DNA of 64,000 nt from Enterococcus avium ATCC 14025. Lineage in GTDB: Bacteria > Bacillota > Bacilli > Lactobacillales > Enterococcaceae. Shown in pieces: positions 27,067 to 36,904 of this stretch (positions within the stretch are counted from its first letter, which is position 1; each line of letters begins with the position of its first letter). The stretch lies in NCBI RefSeq assembly GCF_000406965.1, contig NZ_KE136357.1:364244-428243 (forward strand). The letters run 5' to 3'. The translations under genes and the position numbers were made by a program. The notes beneath the pieces are model-generated. The model did not search any database. It saw nothing but the letters and a program-made list of their open reading frames with translations, and was not told the origin of the DNA.

Positions 27067-28554
27067 ATGGCCAAATCAGAGAAAGGCATGACATTGGTTG
27101 CGTTAGTCATGATGATCTTTACCTCGGTATTTGGGTTTGCTAACGGACCAGTAGCCTTTTACTTAATGGGCTATGGATCAATCGTCTTTTACGTTATCGC
27201 AGCAATTCTATTTTTTATTCCATTTGCATTGATGATGGCGGAATTCGGTTCAACGATCAAAGGCGAAAATAGTGGGATGTACAAATGGCTGGAGGTCAGC
27301 GTAGGACCACGTTTTGCATTTATCGGAACGTTTATGTGGTTTGCTTCTTACGTTGTCTGGATGGTTTCTACATCATCTAAAGTTTGGATTCCTTTTACCA
27401 CAGCATTTGCTGGGAGCGATCAAACGCAAAAATTACATATGTTGGGTATGAACTCGACTCAAGTAGTTGGTTTGCTGGCATGTGTTTGGATGATCATCGT
27501 AACGTTGGTCTCAATTAAAGGGGTCAAGGGAATCGTTAAAATCACTAGCTTAGGTGGGATTGCGGTAACAAGTTTAAACGTTGTTTTAATCGTAATTTCT
27601 GGTATTATTTTGGTATTAAATGGGGGGCATTTAGCGCAACCATTTAACCACATTTTACATTCACCAAATCCTAGCTATCAAAGCCCAATCGGCTTGTTAG
27701 GATTCGCGGTATTCGCAATCTTTGCTTATGGTGGTTTGGAAGCTGTTGGGGGCATGGTTGATAAAACTAAGAACCCTGAAAAAACTTTCCCTAAAGGTGT
27801 CGTACTTTCTGCATTGATCATCTCTGTTGGTTATGCATTAGGGATCTTCTTATGGGGTGTAAGTACCAATTGGCAAGATGTTTTATCTGGTGATTCAACC
27901 AACTTAGGAAATATTTCTTATGTAATGATGAATAACTTAGGTTACGTTTTAGGTGATGCGATGGGTCTAGGACACGGCGCTGCCATCAGTATGGGTAATT
28001 GGTTTGCTCGTTATACTGGTCTAGGTATGTTCTTAGCATATAGCGGTGCGTTCTTTACATTGACGTATTCACCATTGAAGACGTTGATTATGGGAACACC
28101 GAAAAAATTATGGCCTAAGAAATTTACTGAATTGAATGAAAATGGAATGCCAAGCTTTGCTATGTGGGTTCAATGTGCGATCGTTGTTGCGATTATTTTG
28201 ATCGCTTCATTCGCTACACCAGATCCATCAGCATTCTACAATATTTTGACATTGATGGCGAACGTTTCAATGACATTGCCTTACTTGTTCTTGATTTATG
28301 CGTTCCCTAAATTCAAGCAAAAACAAGGTTTGGATCGTCCGTTTGAAGTGTACAAGTCTAAGAGCATGACAATGATCATCAGTGTTGTCGTCTTCTTATT
28401 AGTATTGGGTGCGAATGTCTTCACGATTTTCCAACCAATCATCGAAGGTGCTGGCGCTCGCGATACATTATGGATGATCGCAGGTCCAGTTGGATTTACT
28501 GTAGTTGGTATTATCCTTTACCAAAACTATGTACGCCGTTCAAAAGCTGAATAA
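27067..28554 (+). CDS. APC-family amino acid permease (YjeM-like)
   Basis: A 495-residue transporter with 12 membrane helices. Its first helices (TSVFGFANGPVAFYLMGYGSIVFYVIAA) lack the usual GSxIGSGIF but match the glutamate:GABA antiporter/YjeM branch; the segment VGPRFAFIGTFMWFASYVVWMVS is typical. The substrate is unknown. ATG at 27067 is set by TAGGAGTGG. It is a single-gene unit ending in a strong terminator. Confidence 0.82.
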   Translation: MAKSEKGMTLVALVMMIFTSVFGFANGPVAFYLMGYGSIVFYVIAAILFFIPFALMMAEFGSTIKGENSGMYKWLEVSVGPRFAFIGTFMWFASYVVWMVSTSSKVWIPFTTAFAGSDQTQKLHMLGMNSTQVVGLLACVWMIIVTLVSIKGVKGIVKITSLGGIAVTSLNVVLIVISGIILVLNGGHLAQPFNHILHSPNPSYQSPIGLLGFAVFAIFAYGGLEAVGGMVDKTKNPEKTFPKGVVLSALIISVGYALGIFLWGVSTNWQDVLSGDSTNLGNISYVMMNNLGYVLGDAMGLGHGAAISMGNWFARYTGLGMFLAYSGAFFTLTYSPLKTLIMGTPKKLWPKKFTELNENGMPSFAMWVQCAIVVAIILIASFATPDPSAFYNILTLMANVSMTLPYLFLIYAFPKFKQKQGLDRPFEVYKSKSMTMIISVVVFLLVLGANVFTIFQPIIEGAGARDTLWMIAGPVGFTVVGIILYQNYVRRSKAE

Positions 28555-28557
28555 AAT

Positions 28558-28597
28558 AAAAATCTCCTAGCGTAAAATGATACGCTAGGAGATTTTT
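28558..28597. terminator. Bidirectional terminator between APC permease and FtsX-like permease genes
   Basis: AAAATCTCCTAGCGTA, loop AAATGA, TACGCTAGGAGATTTT, then TTT; a 16-bp perfect stem with A-run and T-run. Confidence 0.95.
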
Positions 28598-30850
28598 TTA
28601 TTCGGCTGGTTTCAAAGCGGTAGCAAAATCGATTCGATTGATTCGGCGATTTAAATACAGTTGAACCAACAACATACAGATAAATAAGACAAGACTAGCA
28701 ATCATCATACTTTGAAATGTAATATGCGGCAAGTACTGCTGCTGGTCAGTCGAAACCATTGCTACATAAGCATTGAGAAACAGCCGTCCGGCAGGGACAC
28801 CTAACAACCAGCCCAATAGTGTTAATAAGGAGGTCTCTAAAAACGACAATGAAAGGATTTCCTGTTTTGTAAAGCCTAACACTTTTAGCGTAGCAAATTC
28901 AATAAAACGTTCGGAAAAAATCAGCAAATGACAGTTCATCATAATCGTAATTCCTAAGGTCAATGCTGCTAAAATCAATAAAGAAACAATCATAAGAATG
29001 CCGTCAATCAGCTTTTGAGAGTCCTTGAATTGTTGAAGCTTTTCGTTTCTGCTGGTAATCAAAGGGGATTCGATCACCGTTTTGTTCTTCGGCAGTAAAA
29101 GGCTTTGAGGTTCGAAGGGCTGCTGCAAATTTTCCCAGGTTTTTTGAGAAAAAAATAGTCCTTGTGGCGATGAAATGGGTATCAATCTTTTGATAAACAC
29201 TGGAATAATCTGCTGCTGCAATTTGATATAAATTGTCGCTTTTGCTTGAATATTCAGCCTTTTTGCTAATGCTTCAGAAAGAAAAACCTGGTTGCCCGTC
29301 AAATCCTTCAAATCAACTTCAGGTAAGTTCAGCTGGTTGCCATTGGAAACAATCGTAGCTTGTACGGTCTGTTCTTTTGAATCATTCAATAGCTTTACTG
29401 ACTGCTTTTCTAGCCATTGATAATCGGTTGAGAGAGACTGAACTGTCGATTTTCTTTCTTGAACAGTCAAAGGCTTTTTGAAACTGACTTTTTCCTCGTA
29501 GTGATAAGTATCATTAAAAACAGAGTCTAGAGAGAAATTAATGGAGTCCTTGATTCCAAAAGCGGCAATAAGTAAAAGCATACAGCCCAGTGCACCAAAA
29601 ACCCCTAATACGGCCCGGCGAATATTTCTTTGAATATCTCGCAGCGTCCATTGCAGAGAAAAAGGCAGGTAAGACCAAACATTGGTTTGTTCCAGCCAAA
29701 CCCGTTTAAATCGTTGATTTGACTGCTTTTGCATAATGAACGCCGGAAGCTGTCTTACAAGCGGCAAAACGGGAATTAAGGTAATCAGTATGCTAAGCAA
29801 AGTAATCAGTGCAATGCCTGCATAACCCAAAGTTGTTTGTACCTCTAACCAGTCAGGGACAGAGAATTGATTGCCAATTGCGGATAATAAAACAGGCGAG
29901 AGCAGCTTTGGTCCCAAACAACAGCCGATGCTTGACCCTAATAAAGTTACGATCACACCAAAGGATAAATAATGAAACAGAATTGTCCAGCGACTAAATC
30001 CCTGAGCCTTCAAAACGGCGATTTGTAATTGCTGCTGTTTAACGAACCGTCGCATTGTCGCTTCTACAGTGATTAGCGTCAATAATAAAAACAGACTTGA
30101 AAAAAGAAAAGCTAAACGTTGAATCTGAGTCACACGGTCAAAAAAGATGGAAAGACCGGTCCCGTCATGTGTCTGGTTCAATTGCTGGTAATTATTTCCC
30201 CAAATATCTGATAGCTCATTTTCCAGCCAAGGGGTGTTGTTGTCTCCAGTTGTTTTCAATAAAAGCTGACGGGTAGGAATTATTTGCAAGTGATTAAAAC
30301 TTTGTTCCGACAAATACGCATACCCGCTCTTTTTATGATTTGGTAGCGGCTGGTCCTCATTCTCCGTGTGATAGATAAATTCAGGCTGCCGAATGGTTCC
30401 TAATATTTTGTACTGCTGCTTTTCAATTGAGAAATCATCACCAAGCTGGTAATTATTCGCTTGGAAAAAGTCCTCGTCCAACCAAATCCCAGTCCGCTGC
30501 GAAAGCTTTGCTCCGCGAATCACCTGTGGTTTGCTGATGGAAGAGTGATTGAAGGTTAGGATAGATAAGGAAAAATGATTGTTTTGATAGTATCCGATTG
30601 ATCTGCGGGTCACTTGCGAAACATTGGTCAATTTCTTCGTTTGTTGTTCCTTTGGATTGCTGAAACTTGTAATGGTTAATGCACTGTCAGCTAAATGACT
30701 ATTTTTTGAGAACTGCTTTCCAGTTGCGTCCATTTGCTGACTCAGATGGAAAATACCCGTAAAAATGAATAGACAAATAAAGCTCATTAAAAAGACGGAG
30801 AGAAAGCTGATCCAGTTTTTGCGAAGATCACGAAAGGTTTTACGAACCAT
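28598..30850 (-). CDS. FtsX-type ABC transporter permease (MacB/YtrF-like)
   Basis: A 750-residue permease with the usual ten-helix FtsX plan: one helix near residue 15, a large outside domain (about 45-240), three helices and a cytosolic connector, a second single helix near 410, a second outside domain, and three helices at the end. Such proteins with the LolD/MacB-like ATPase move lipids or antimicrobial peptides, or act in stress sensing. ATG at 30850 overlaps the ATPase stop by one base (TAATG) with GAGGTGA 7 bases before it. A divergent TetR gene probably controls the pair. Confidence 0.88.
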   Translation of the reverse strand: MVRKTFRDLRKNWISFLSVFLMSFICLFIFTGIFHLSQQMDATGKQFSKNSHLADSALTITSFSNPKEQQTKKLTNVSQVTRRSIGYYQNNHFSLSILTFNHSSISKPQVIRGAKLSQRTGIWLDEDFFQANNYQLGDDFSIEKQQYKILGTIRQPEFIYHTENEDQPLPNHKKSGYAYLSEQSFNHLQIIPTRQLLLKTTGDNNTPWLENELSDIWGNNYQQLNQTHDGTGLSIFFDRVTQIQRLAFLFSSLFLLLTLITVEATMRRFVKQQQLQIAVLKAQGFSRWTILFHYLSFGVIVTLLGSSIGCCLGPKLLSPVLLSAIGNQFSVPDWLEVQTTLGYAGIALITLLSILITLIPVLPLVRQLPAFIMQKQSNQRFKRVWLEQTNVWSYLPFSLQWTLRDIQRNIRRAVLGVFGALGCMLLLIAAFGIKDSINFSLDSVFNDTYHYEEKVSFKKPLTVQERKSTVQSLSTDYQWLEKQSVKLLNDSKEQTVQATIVSNGNQLNLPEVDLKDLTGNQVFLSEALAKRLNIQAKATIYIKLQQQIIPVFIKRLIPISSPQGLFFSQKTWENLQQPFEPQSLLLPKNKTVIESPLITSRNEKLQQFKDSQKLIDGILMIVSLLILAALTLGITIMMNCHLLIFSERFIEFATLKVLGFTKQEILSLSFLETSLLTLLGWLLGVPAGRLFLNAYVAMVSTDQQQYLPHITFQSMMIASLVLFICMLLVQLYLNRRINRIDFATALKPAE

Positions 30851-31551
30851 TACCACTTCACCTCATCAATCTCTAGCGGATGTTCTTGACGAGTATTTTG
30901 AATGATTTTGCCATCCTTTAAATGGATGACGCGATCTGCAATTTGTGCGATCGAGGCATTATGGGTGACCACGATAATGGTGTGACCATGCTTGACGGCC
31001 ATTTCCTTTAGTAAATGCAGGACTTGCTTTCCTGTTTCACTATCTAATGCACCCGTGGGCTCATCGCACAAAATCAACTGAGGATTTTTACAGACAGCAC
31101 GCGCGATTGAGACACGCTGCTGCTCACCTCCAGAAAGCTCTTGCGGAAAGTTCGTTAATCGATGGGAGAGCTGAACCTTTTCCAAGATATCCTTTGCCTG
31201 AAAGGAGTCTTTGGCAAGTTTTTGAGCGATAGCGACATTCTCTAATGCCGTTAACGTGGGAATCAGATTATAAAATTGAAAAATAAATCCGACATTTTTC
31301 CGCCGGTAATTTGATAGTTCTTTTTCCATGTAACGATGAATCGGCTCCTGCTGAACGAATAGTTCACCGCTGGTGGGCTGATCCATCCCGCCTAAAAGAT
31401 TTAATAAAGTAGTTTTACCAGAACCACTGGGCCCCAGAATAACTGTAAAATCGCCTTTATCGAGCGAAAAGGAAAGATCTATCAACGCGGGAATTTCTGC
31501 TGTCGCTGTTTGATAGTTCTTTTTTAGCTTTACTGCTTGAATATAATTCAT
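30850..31551 (-). CDS. MacB/LolD-type ABC transporter ATPase
   Basis: A 233-residue ATPase with Walker A GPSGSGKTT, Q-loop IFQFYNLIPTLTALENV, signature LSGGEQQR, Walker B LILCDEPTGALDSET and switch His in VVTHNA. These are the standard features of ATPases partnered with FtsX-type permeases. The start at 31551 is set by TAGGAGGA; the frame runs further upstream through an operator-like palindrome. First gene of the pair, transcribed away from the TetR gene. Confidence 0.93.
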   Translation of the reverse strand: MNYIQAVKLKKNYQTATAEIPALIDLSFSLDKGDFTVILGPSGSGKTTLLNLLGGMDQPTSGELFVQQEPIHRYMEKELSNYRRKNVGFIFQFYNLIPTLTALENVAIAQKLAKDSFQAKDILEKVQLSHRLTNFPQELSGGEQQRVSIARAVCKNPQLILCDEPTGALDSETGKQVLHLLKEMAVKHGHTIIVVTHNASIAQIADRVIHLKDGKIIQNTRQEHPLEIDEVKW

Positions 31552-31566
31552 AAGAATCCTCCTAAT

Positions 31567-31681
31567 TGAACACTGTGTTGATTTTTCTTGATTCATAGTT
31601 TAAGCTGAAATAAGGCGTTGGACAATGAACAATAAAGAAAGGTATGTTCAAAAGTTAATCACTTTTTGAATCAGTGTTCAA
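31567..31681. promoter_or_regulatory. TetR operator candidates between ABC exporter and tetR genes
   Basis: The spacer holds repeated half-sites. TGAACACTGTGTTGA at 31567-31581 is a near-perfect 15-bp palindrome with one mismatch. Its half CAGTGTTCAA recurs inverted at 31672-31681. TTCAAAAGT and ACTTTTTGAA form a further inverted pair at 31647-31670. These bracket the space where both divergent promoters must lie, as expected for a TetR repressor site. Confidence 0.6.
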
Positions 31682-31718
31682 AAAATCAACAAATCAAGTC
31701 AAATTGTTGGGGGAAAAA

Positions 31719-32345
31719 ATGTCGAATAAAACGGATAGAACGAAGTTACACATCATCGAGACTTTCTTTTCAATGATGGATGAAATCGGCTTTGAAAAAA
31801 TCACTGTAGCGAATCTGTCAAAACAAGCCAAAATCAATCGCGGAACGTTTTATCATCATTTTCCAGACAAGTATGCGGTTTTGGAAGAAGTGGAAGAGGA
31901 GATCTACGCCAATTTTGCGCAGGTACTGAATGATCACGTTGGTTGGGCGGTGACAGAAAAAATCGATGTTTATGGACGGATGCACGTAGAGCGATTTTTC
32001 AAGGAAGCGTGTCTGGTTGTGATGAATTTCTTATACGAACGAAAAGAGACGGCTCAAACCTTGCTTGGAGAGCATGGGCGTCCACATTTTATTGAAAAAT
32101 TGGAAGAAGCCTATATTTCCGCTGTTCAGAAAAAAATTCGCTTAAATCCTCATGAATTTACAGAATTGGAAAAACTACAGCAGGAATTTATTTATCATGG
32201 AGCGATTGCGATTGTTAAACGCTGGATAAGAAATGGTGCGAAAGAATCCCCAGAGGAAATCGCTCAAGTGATCTCTAAATGCATGGTTACACCACCGATT
32301 ACAATTTTTGAATCCATCGAACGTGGTGAAGATAAGTTCTCATAA
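31719..32345 (+). CDS. TetR-family transcriptional regulator
   Basis: A 208-residue TetR-type repressor with a standard N-terminal helix-turn-helix (IGFEKITVANLSKQAKINRGTFYHHFPDKYAVLEEV). The C-terminal part belongs to the group with a TetR_C_7/8-like ligand domain. ATG at 31719 follows TTGGGGGAAA. Divergent from the FtsX-type ABC exporter, its probable target, with palindromes in between. Confidence 0.9.
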   Translation: MSNKTDRTKLHIIETFFSMMDEIGFEKITVANLSKQAKINRGTFYHHFPDKYAVLEEVEEEIYANFAQVLNDHVGWAVTEKIDVYGRMHVERFFKEACLVVMNFLYERKETAQTLLGEHGRPHFIEKLEEAYISAVQKKIRLNPHEFTELEKLQQEFIYHGAIAIVKRWIRNGAKESPEEIAQVISKCMVTPPITIFESIERGEDKFS

Positions 32346-32489
32346 GAAGGAATCTTAATTGAATGATGATTTTTAATATGAGGATGAAATAGTTGTATTC
32401 AACATGGATAAAGGTTGAATATCTCATCATAATGATTATTGATCGTTTACTGTTGTGCTGCTGCTTTGATAGTGATAAAGGAAGAATAA

Positions 32490-33111
32490 ATGAAAATAAG
32501 AACGATTTTAAAAATAATTGCTGCTTTAATAAGTATTCAATTACTAAGTCTTGGTATCAAGCAGCTTTGCTTTCTGTTTGTGCCACCAACAGATTTCTCG
32601 GATCGACTAATTTCCATGAGCGCCATGGTTCTTTTGACGGGACTCTTTCTAGTACTTTTTTAGAACCATAAAGATTGATCTGAGTATTTTTCCAACTAAT
32701 TTCAGCCGATCTTATCTTGTAGGAACTCTAGTCTTCTGACTTTTGTTTTTAACAGCACCATCAAATTTCACGGAAGGATTTCGGGCAATTATTCTTTTAG
32801 TCTATAGCAGCATTATTACCCCGATTTTTGAAGAGTCGATCTTCCGCGGTTATGTTTGAGAACAGTTATCTGTTATTTTTAACCGAGAATCAGCGGTTTA
32901 TTTAGTGTCGTCAGTATTATTTGGAATCTGGCATTTAGGCTATTTTGATTCTATTGCTTTGTGGGTGGATTCGAATTTAATAGAGGCATTATTCTGGAAA
33001 GTCACTACCGGGTTATGCTACGGGTTGGTTCTAGGATTGCTACGCTGGCGAACGAAAAATTGCTATTCAACCATGCTACTGCATGGTGCGATGAATATCT
33101 TTGGACGGTAA
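32490..33111 (+). pseudogene. CPBP-family intramembrane metalloprotease, decayed
   Basis: Three in-phase pieces make one CPBP (Abi/CAAX) protein: MKIRTILKIIAALISIQLLS from 32490, then after a one-base shift in the T-run before 32661 a middle piece and a C-terminal piece. The catalytic EExxxR motif is present as EESIFRG, followed by SSVLFGIWHLG and LHGAMNIFG. Two in-frame TGA codons (32737, 32857) interrupt the second frame; both stand where a Trp would fit (FW-LL, GYVW-EQL), so TGG to TGA changes are likely. TGA is a normal stop elsewhere in this window. It was probably a membrane protease of the kind involved in bacteriocin immunity. Confidence 0.85.
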
Positions 33112-33253
33112 GTTTTTTAAGTATAAATACTGTTAAATAAGGGATTAGAAGAGTGATAAAGACTTTTGACAAGGGAAAAAGGGCCTATGATAAAGAGTTT
33201 TGCTAGTGGGAAACCACAATAGGTCTTATGGTGAGGATGAAGGAGCGGATGAG

Positions 33254-33826
33254 ATGAATTTAAGCAAACAGATTAAACGATTGAGGGAAGAAGCAAGATT
33301 TTCCCAAGAAGAATTATCAGAGAAAATTTACGTTTCTCGTCAAACAATTTCAAATTGGGAAAATGAACGAAGCTATCCAGATATTCATAATCTGTTATTG
33401 CTGAGTGTTCTTTTTGACGTAACTTTAGATGAACTTGTCAAAGGAGACGTGGAAACTATGAAAAATGTGATTAAAAAAGACGAGATGAACAGGTACAGCT
33501 ATATCATGTTGGGAACAATTGGGGCAGCAGCGATTTTATTCGGACCTGTTTGGAAGTTATTTGGGAATATAGGACTTTTGATCCCGTTCGTCTTGTGGCT
33601 AGTTGGCATGTGGGCGGCGCTTAAAATCGAGAAAATAAAAAAAGAGAAAAATATCAAAACTTATAAAGAGATTGTCGCTTATATGGAATGTGAAGATGTA
33701 GAGGAGAGAAGAAAAGAGCGAAGCTTCGGAAAAGATTTTCTTTCTCAAACAGTGATCGTTATTGTATTTACAATAACTGTAATGGCAGTAGTATTAGCTA
33801 GTTTGTGGCTTAGTGGGATGTTTTAA
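33254..33826 (+). CDS. XRE-family regulator with C-terminal membrane segments
   Basis: A 190-residue protein. Residues 1-62 are a Cro/CI helix-turn-helix (LREEARFSQEELSEKIYVSRQTISNWENERSYPDI). The C-terminal half carries two hydrophobic helices near residues 88-130 and one at the very end (TVIVIVFTITVMAVVLASLWL), so the regulator is probably membrane-bound. Such proteins are frequent next to CPBP protease genes, here decayed. ATG at 33254 follows AGGAG. Confidence 0.88.
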   Translation: MNLSKQIKRLREEARFSQEELSEKIYVSRQTISNWENERSYPDIHNLLLLSVLFDVTLDELVKGDVETMKNVIKKDEMNRYSYIMLGTIGAAAILFGPVWKLFGNIGLLIPFVLWLVGMWAALKIEKIKKEKNIKTYKEIVAYMECEDVEERRKERSFGKDFLSQTVIVIVFTITVMAVVLASLWLSGMF

Positions 33827-33838
33827 GTAAATCAAAAG

Positions 33839-33881
33839 TAGTGTCTGAAGCTTGATTTTATCAGGTTTCGGGCACTTTTTT
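33839..33881 (+). terminator. Terminator after the XRE membrane regulator gene
   Basis: AGTGTCTGAAGCTTGA, loop TTTTA, TCAGGTTTCGGGCACT, then TTTTT; the stem has three non-Watson-Crick positions. Confidence 0.8.
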
Positions 33882-34006
33882 ATACCTTTTGCTTGATTGT
33901 ATCGTTTTAAAAAAAATAAAAATTACGGATTGGGAATTTTTATCAAAAAGCGGTAAAATTTTTATGTAAACAGACAATCAGAATGGATGAAGAGGAGCGT
34001 GCAAGC

Positions 34007-35136
34007 ATGACTGTAAAATCAACTATTAAGCCATTAGGAAAACGCCAAATTTTTACCATGAAAAGGGCAAGCCTAGAAAAAAGGTCAATGAATACTATAA
34101 CAACACCCATGATGCAACGAACATTATAGAAAGTATTGTAGCGATTTTAGTTAGGAATGCGCTGGTCTTTAGTGACTTTTCTTTTATCTGCCAGGAATTA
34201 GTGACAAATATTTATTTAACCGCCGAGCCAAATGATGTATTGCGTCGGTTCAGTAGTCTGTTTAAGCCTTATTTCAAAAAAAGTGGCGATTGGGATGCCG
34301 TAGTTCATCGCTTATTTAATAATAAAAAGGAGTACTATCAATCCAGTGAGTGTTATCGTTCAGCCGTTAAATACTTATATGCCGTAACTACATCGCAAGC
34401 TGAGGATTGTTTAGACAGCTACAATCTGATCTCGATTTTTAAAGATGCAAACGGAAGAAAGCATAAATGGACATTGAAGGATGTAGATCCGCAAAGAAAA
34501 GAGGAGGAAATAGCCGTTTTGCTCAAGCTATTGACTGAACTGACTATCTTCAAAAATAAAGAAGTCCGTCAATTTTCCCAATTTATGACCTTTGACTGCT
34601 TTAAAACGACAAATGTCAAACATTATGAAGAACCACAGAATGAGAAGCTAGAAGAACCAGTGGAACAAAGTACTGAAGTAGACAGAGAAGAACTGAAAAT
34701 TATGGTACCACATGGATTCGATCCGCGAACTTTAAGTGAGACAGAATTAGTGGTTTTAGTTCAAGCATACCTGCCAAAGGGTAAAACTATCGAGGATGTC
34801 CATGTCTTATTTGTTGAGCGTTCGGCTGAAGCACAAGAAATGATAGATGCTCAAGTATCTCGGCAAAATACGTCCAATGATTACTTAGAAGATTCCGCTG
34901 GGCCGGGACTGTTGACTAAAAATCTAGCGGTGGAAGAAAAAGCTGTTTTGCAAGAAAAAATACCCAGAAAGAAATCCTCAAACAACATTGGACACTTGAG
35001 CGGGCAGCAATTGTCAGCAATGAGTTTGATAAACCGATTCAAAAATAGACAAACTCAAACTACAAGTGTAGGTAAGAGTAGCAAAAAAACTAAATCGGCC
35101 ACCGGCAATAACAAGCGAAAAAAGAAAAGAAAATAG
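34007..35136 (+). pseudogene. Unrecognised basic protein, split by a -1 frameshift near its start
   Basis: An ATG at 34007 with a good GAGGAG site opens a frame (MTVKSTIKPLGKRQIF) that stops after 40 codons. The -1 frame is open from 34030 to 35136 and reads on naturally from the T5 run at 34050-34054: YHEKGKPRKKVNEYYNNTHD and onward for 360 residues, although it has no start of its own before a GTG at 34201. Together they would give about 375 residues. The protein has a folded N-terminal part (to about residue 205), an acidic middle, and a very basic tail ending NNKRKKKRK. I recognise no family. A one-base deletion, a sequencing error, or programmed frameshifting at AATTTTT are all possible. 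Confidence 0.6.
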
Positions 35137-35821
35137 ACTTTTCGTTTCATTAGGATAGTCTTCTTTGTCATGCCCTCAAGTGTTTAAAATAAGAACTTCA
35201 AACAGGGTTATCCTCGCTTTCTCTTCGATTTGATTGGGTGGCTAGTTTTTTTCAGGCTGGTTTCTCTAAGAATACCGGTATAAGGTGGAAACCCATATTG
35301 CAGACTTCCATTAAAATATTTCCTCCTGTGTATTATAGCCGTTCGCGTTACGCAGATTCTTCAATTTATTTCCTATTTTCAAAAAATCCCACCTTCCTTT
35401 AAACTCCTTTACGATAAAATTAGTGTACAAAATTTTCTTTCAGGCCTCATAAAGCTACTTTTTGTAGCAACTGTCAGTTTACAGTTTGTGACAATATGTA
35501 GCACAAAGAACAAATAGACGCTTTTGCTCTGTGTAGATTACGGAGTGAGAGCTTTTTTAATATGCTATTTCTGGTGAACGTTTCATTTTTTTCAAGTCTT
35601 TCTGTAAGCAAACCTCATGTAAAGAAACGTGGGAATTTCTGAAAACCCATCAAATTACAGTGTAATTAATTTAAAATTAGGCTTTTATCATTTAGTTACA
35701 TCTGTTATAATTGTCATCACATCTTAAAGCAAGTTATCATTGTGACTTTAGGCTTTAAAGGTCAATGGTAAAGGGCTGATGGATAAATATTTTTCATAAT
35801 AGGAAAAAGGAGAGAATAAGT
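35137..35821. other. 685-bp intergenic region upstream of serC
   Basis: No convincing gene. The left half has only short frames, one of 19 codons on the minus strand at 35252-35311 behind AGGAGG. The middle (35454-35558) has a run of hairpins ending in a T-run, described separately. The right end should hold the serC promoter: TATAAT at 35706-35711 with a weak -35. I see no T-box elements. Confidence 0.5.
35454..35558 (+). ncRNA. Candidate structured RNA or leader upstream of serC
   Basis: Three hairpins in a row: GCTAC/GTAGC (35454-35468), AACTGT/ACAGTT (35469-35486) and CTCTGT/ACGGAG followed by GAGAGC and TTTTTT (35527-35558). The last looks like an intrinsic terminator. There is no gene on this strand just before it, so it may end a small RNA. 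No known RNA family recognised and no strong promoter found. Confidence 0.3.
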
Positions 35822-36904
35822 ATGACGATTTACAATTTTTCTGCAGGTCCCGCGGTACTACCAAAAGCTGTGTTGGAGATCGCACAGTCCGAAATGCTTG
35901 ATTACAAAAATAGCGGCATGTCGGTGATGGAGCTGAGTCATCGTTCCTCCTTATTTGAAGAGATCATCCAAGAGGCTGAAACCTTAATGAGAGAACTCAT
36001 GGCTATTCCAGAAAACTATAAAGTTCTGTTCTTACAAGGCGGTGCGAGCTTGCAATTTACTATGCTGCCGTTGAATCTGGCACAAGGAAAGAAAGCTTTA
36101 TACGTAAATACAGGTTCATGGTCGAAAAAAGCTATTAGTGCTGCAAAAGCACTGGATAATGTTGAGGTAGAAGTAATTGCTTCAAGTGAAGATAAGAATT
36201 TTACCTACATTCCTGAACTGCCAGAAACGGTGGATCAAGATGCCGCTTATGTGCATATTACAACAAATAATACGATAGAAGGAACAGCGTTTGCGCAGAT
36301 TCCGAATTTTGGCAAAGTCCCAGTAGTTGCGGACATGTCTTCAAATATTTTAGCCAACGATTATAAAGTCGAAGATTTCGGTGTCATTTATGCAGGTGCA
36401 CAGAAAAATATTGGTCCAGCTGGGCTTACGGTCGTGATCATTCGTGAAGACCTGCTCAATCAAGAAGCAATTTTCGCACCAATGTTGGACTATGCGCTGC
36501 AAGCAAAGAATAACTCTCTTTATAATACACCGCCGACTTATGCAATCTATATCGCGAAGCTTGTTTTTGAATGGGTGAAGGAGCAAGGAGGCGTTGCGGG
36601 AATTACAGCGAAGGATCAAACAAAAGCACAATTACTATACACCGCGATTGAACAATCAAGTTTGTTTAAAAGTCCAGTGGAAAAAGACAGCCGCTCAATC
36701 ACTAATATTCCATTTGTGACAGGGGATGAAGCGTTGGACAAAGCCTTCAATAAGGCCGCTTTGGCTCAAGGTTTTGAAAACTTAAAGGGACACCGTTCTG
36801 TTGGCGGAATGCGTGCGAGTCTTTATAATGCCTTTCCAATCGAAGGAGTGGAAGCCTTGGTTGCGTTCATGGCAGAGTTTGAGAAGGAAAATGGAGGGAA
36901 ATAG
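35822..36904 (+). CDS. serC: Phosphoserine aminotransferase SerC
   Basis: A 360-residue PLP enzyme converting 3-phosphohydroxypyruvate and glutamate to phosphoserine. Clear marks are [15 protein letters not shown] at the start, [11 protein letters not shown], the PLP-lysine in [14 protein letters not shown] and the C-terminal [15 protein letters not shown]. The ribosome site is AAGGAGAG. It is the first gene of serC-serA-DUF1015, the next gene starting directly after its stop. Confidence 0.97.
   Translation: MTIYNFSAGPAVLPKAVLEIAQSEMLDYKNSGMSVMELSHRSSLFEEIIQEAETLMRELMAIPENYKVLFLQGGASLQFTMLPLNLAQGKKALYVNTGSWSKKAISAAKALDNVEVEVIASSEDKNFTYIPELPETVDQDAAYVHITTNNTIEGTAFAQIPNFGKVPVVADMSSNILANDYKVEDFGVIYAGAQKNIGPAGLTVVIIREDLLNQEAIFAPMLDYALQAKNNSLYNTPPTYAIYIAKLVFEWVKEQGGVAGITAKDQTKAQLLYTAIEQSSLFKSPVEKDSRSITNIPFVTGDEALDKAFNKAALAQGFENLKGHRSVGGMRASLYNAFPIEGVEALVAFMAEFEKENGGK

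Noticed and set aside
32393-32671. A 92-codon frame overlapping the start of the CPBP remnant
   Set aside because: It reads another frame across the true CPBP N-terminus and has no ribosome site.
32737-32859. TGA read as tryptophan or selenocysteine in the CPBP gene
   Set aside because: Other genes here end with TGA, there is no SECIS-like hairpin, and a frameshift is also present, so decay is simpler.
35252-35311. A 19-codon minus-strand frame behind AGGAGG, considered as a type I toxin
   Set aside because: Too short, no membrane helix or charged tail as in Fst-type toxins, and the ribosome-site spacing is long.
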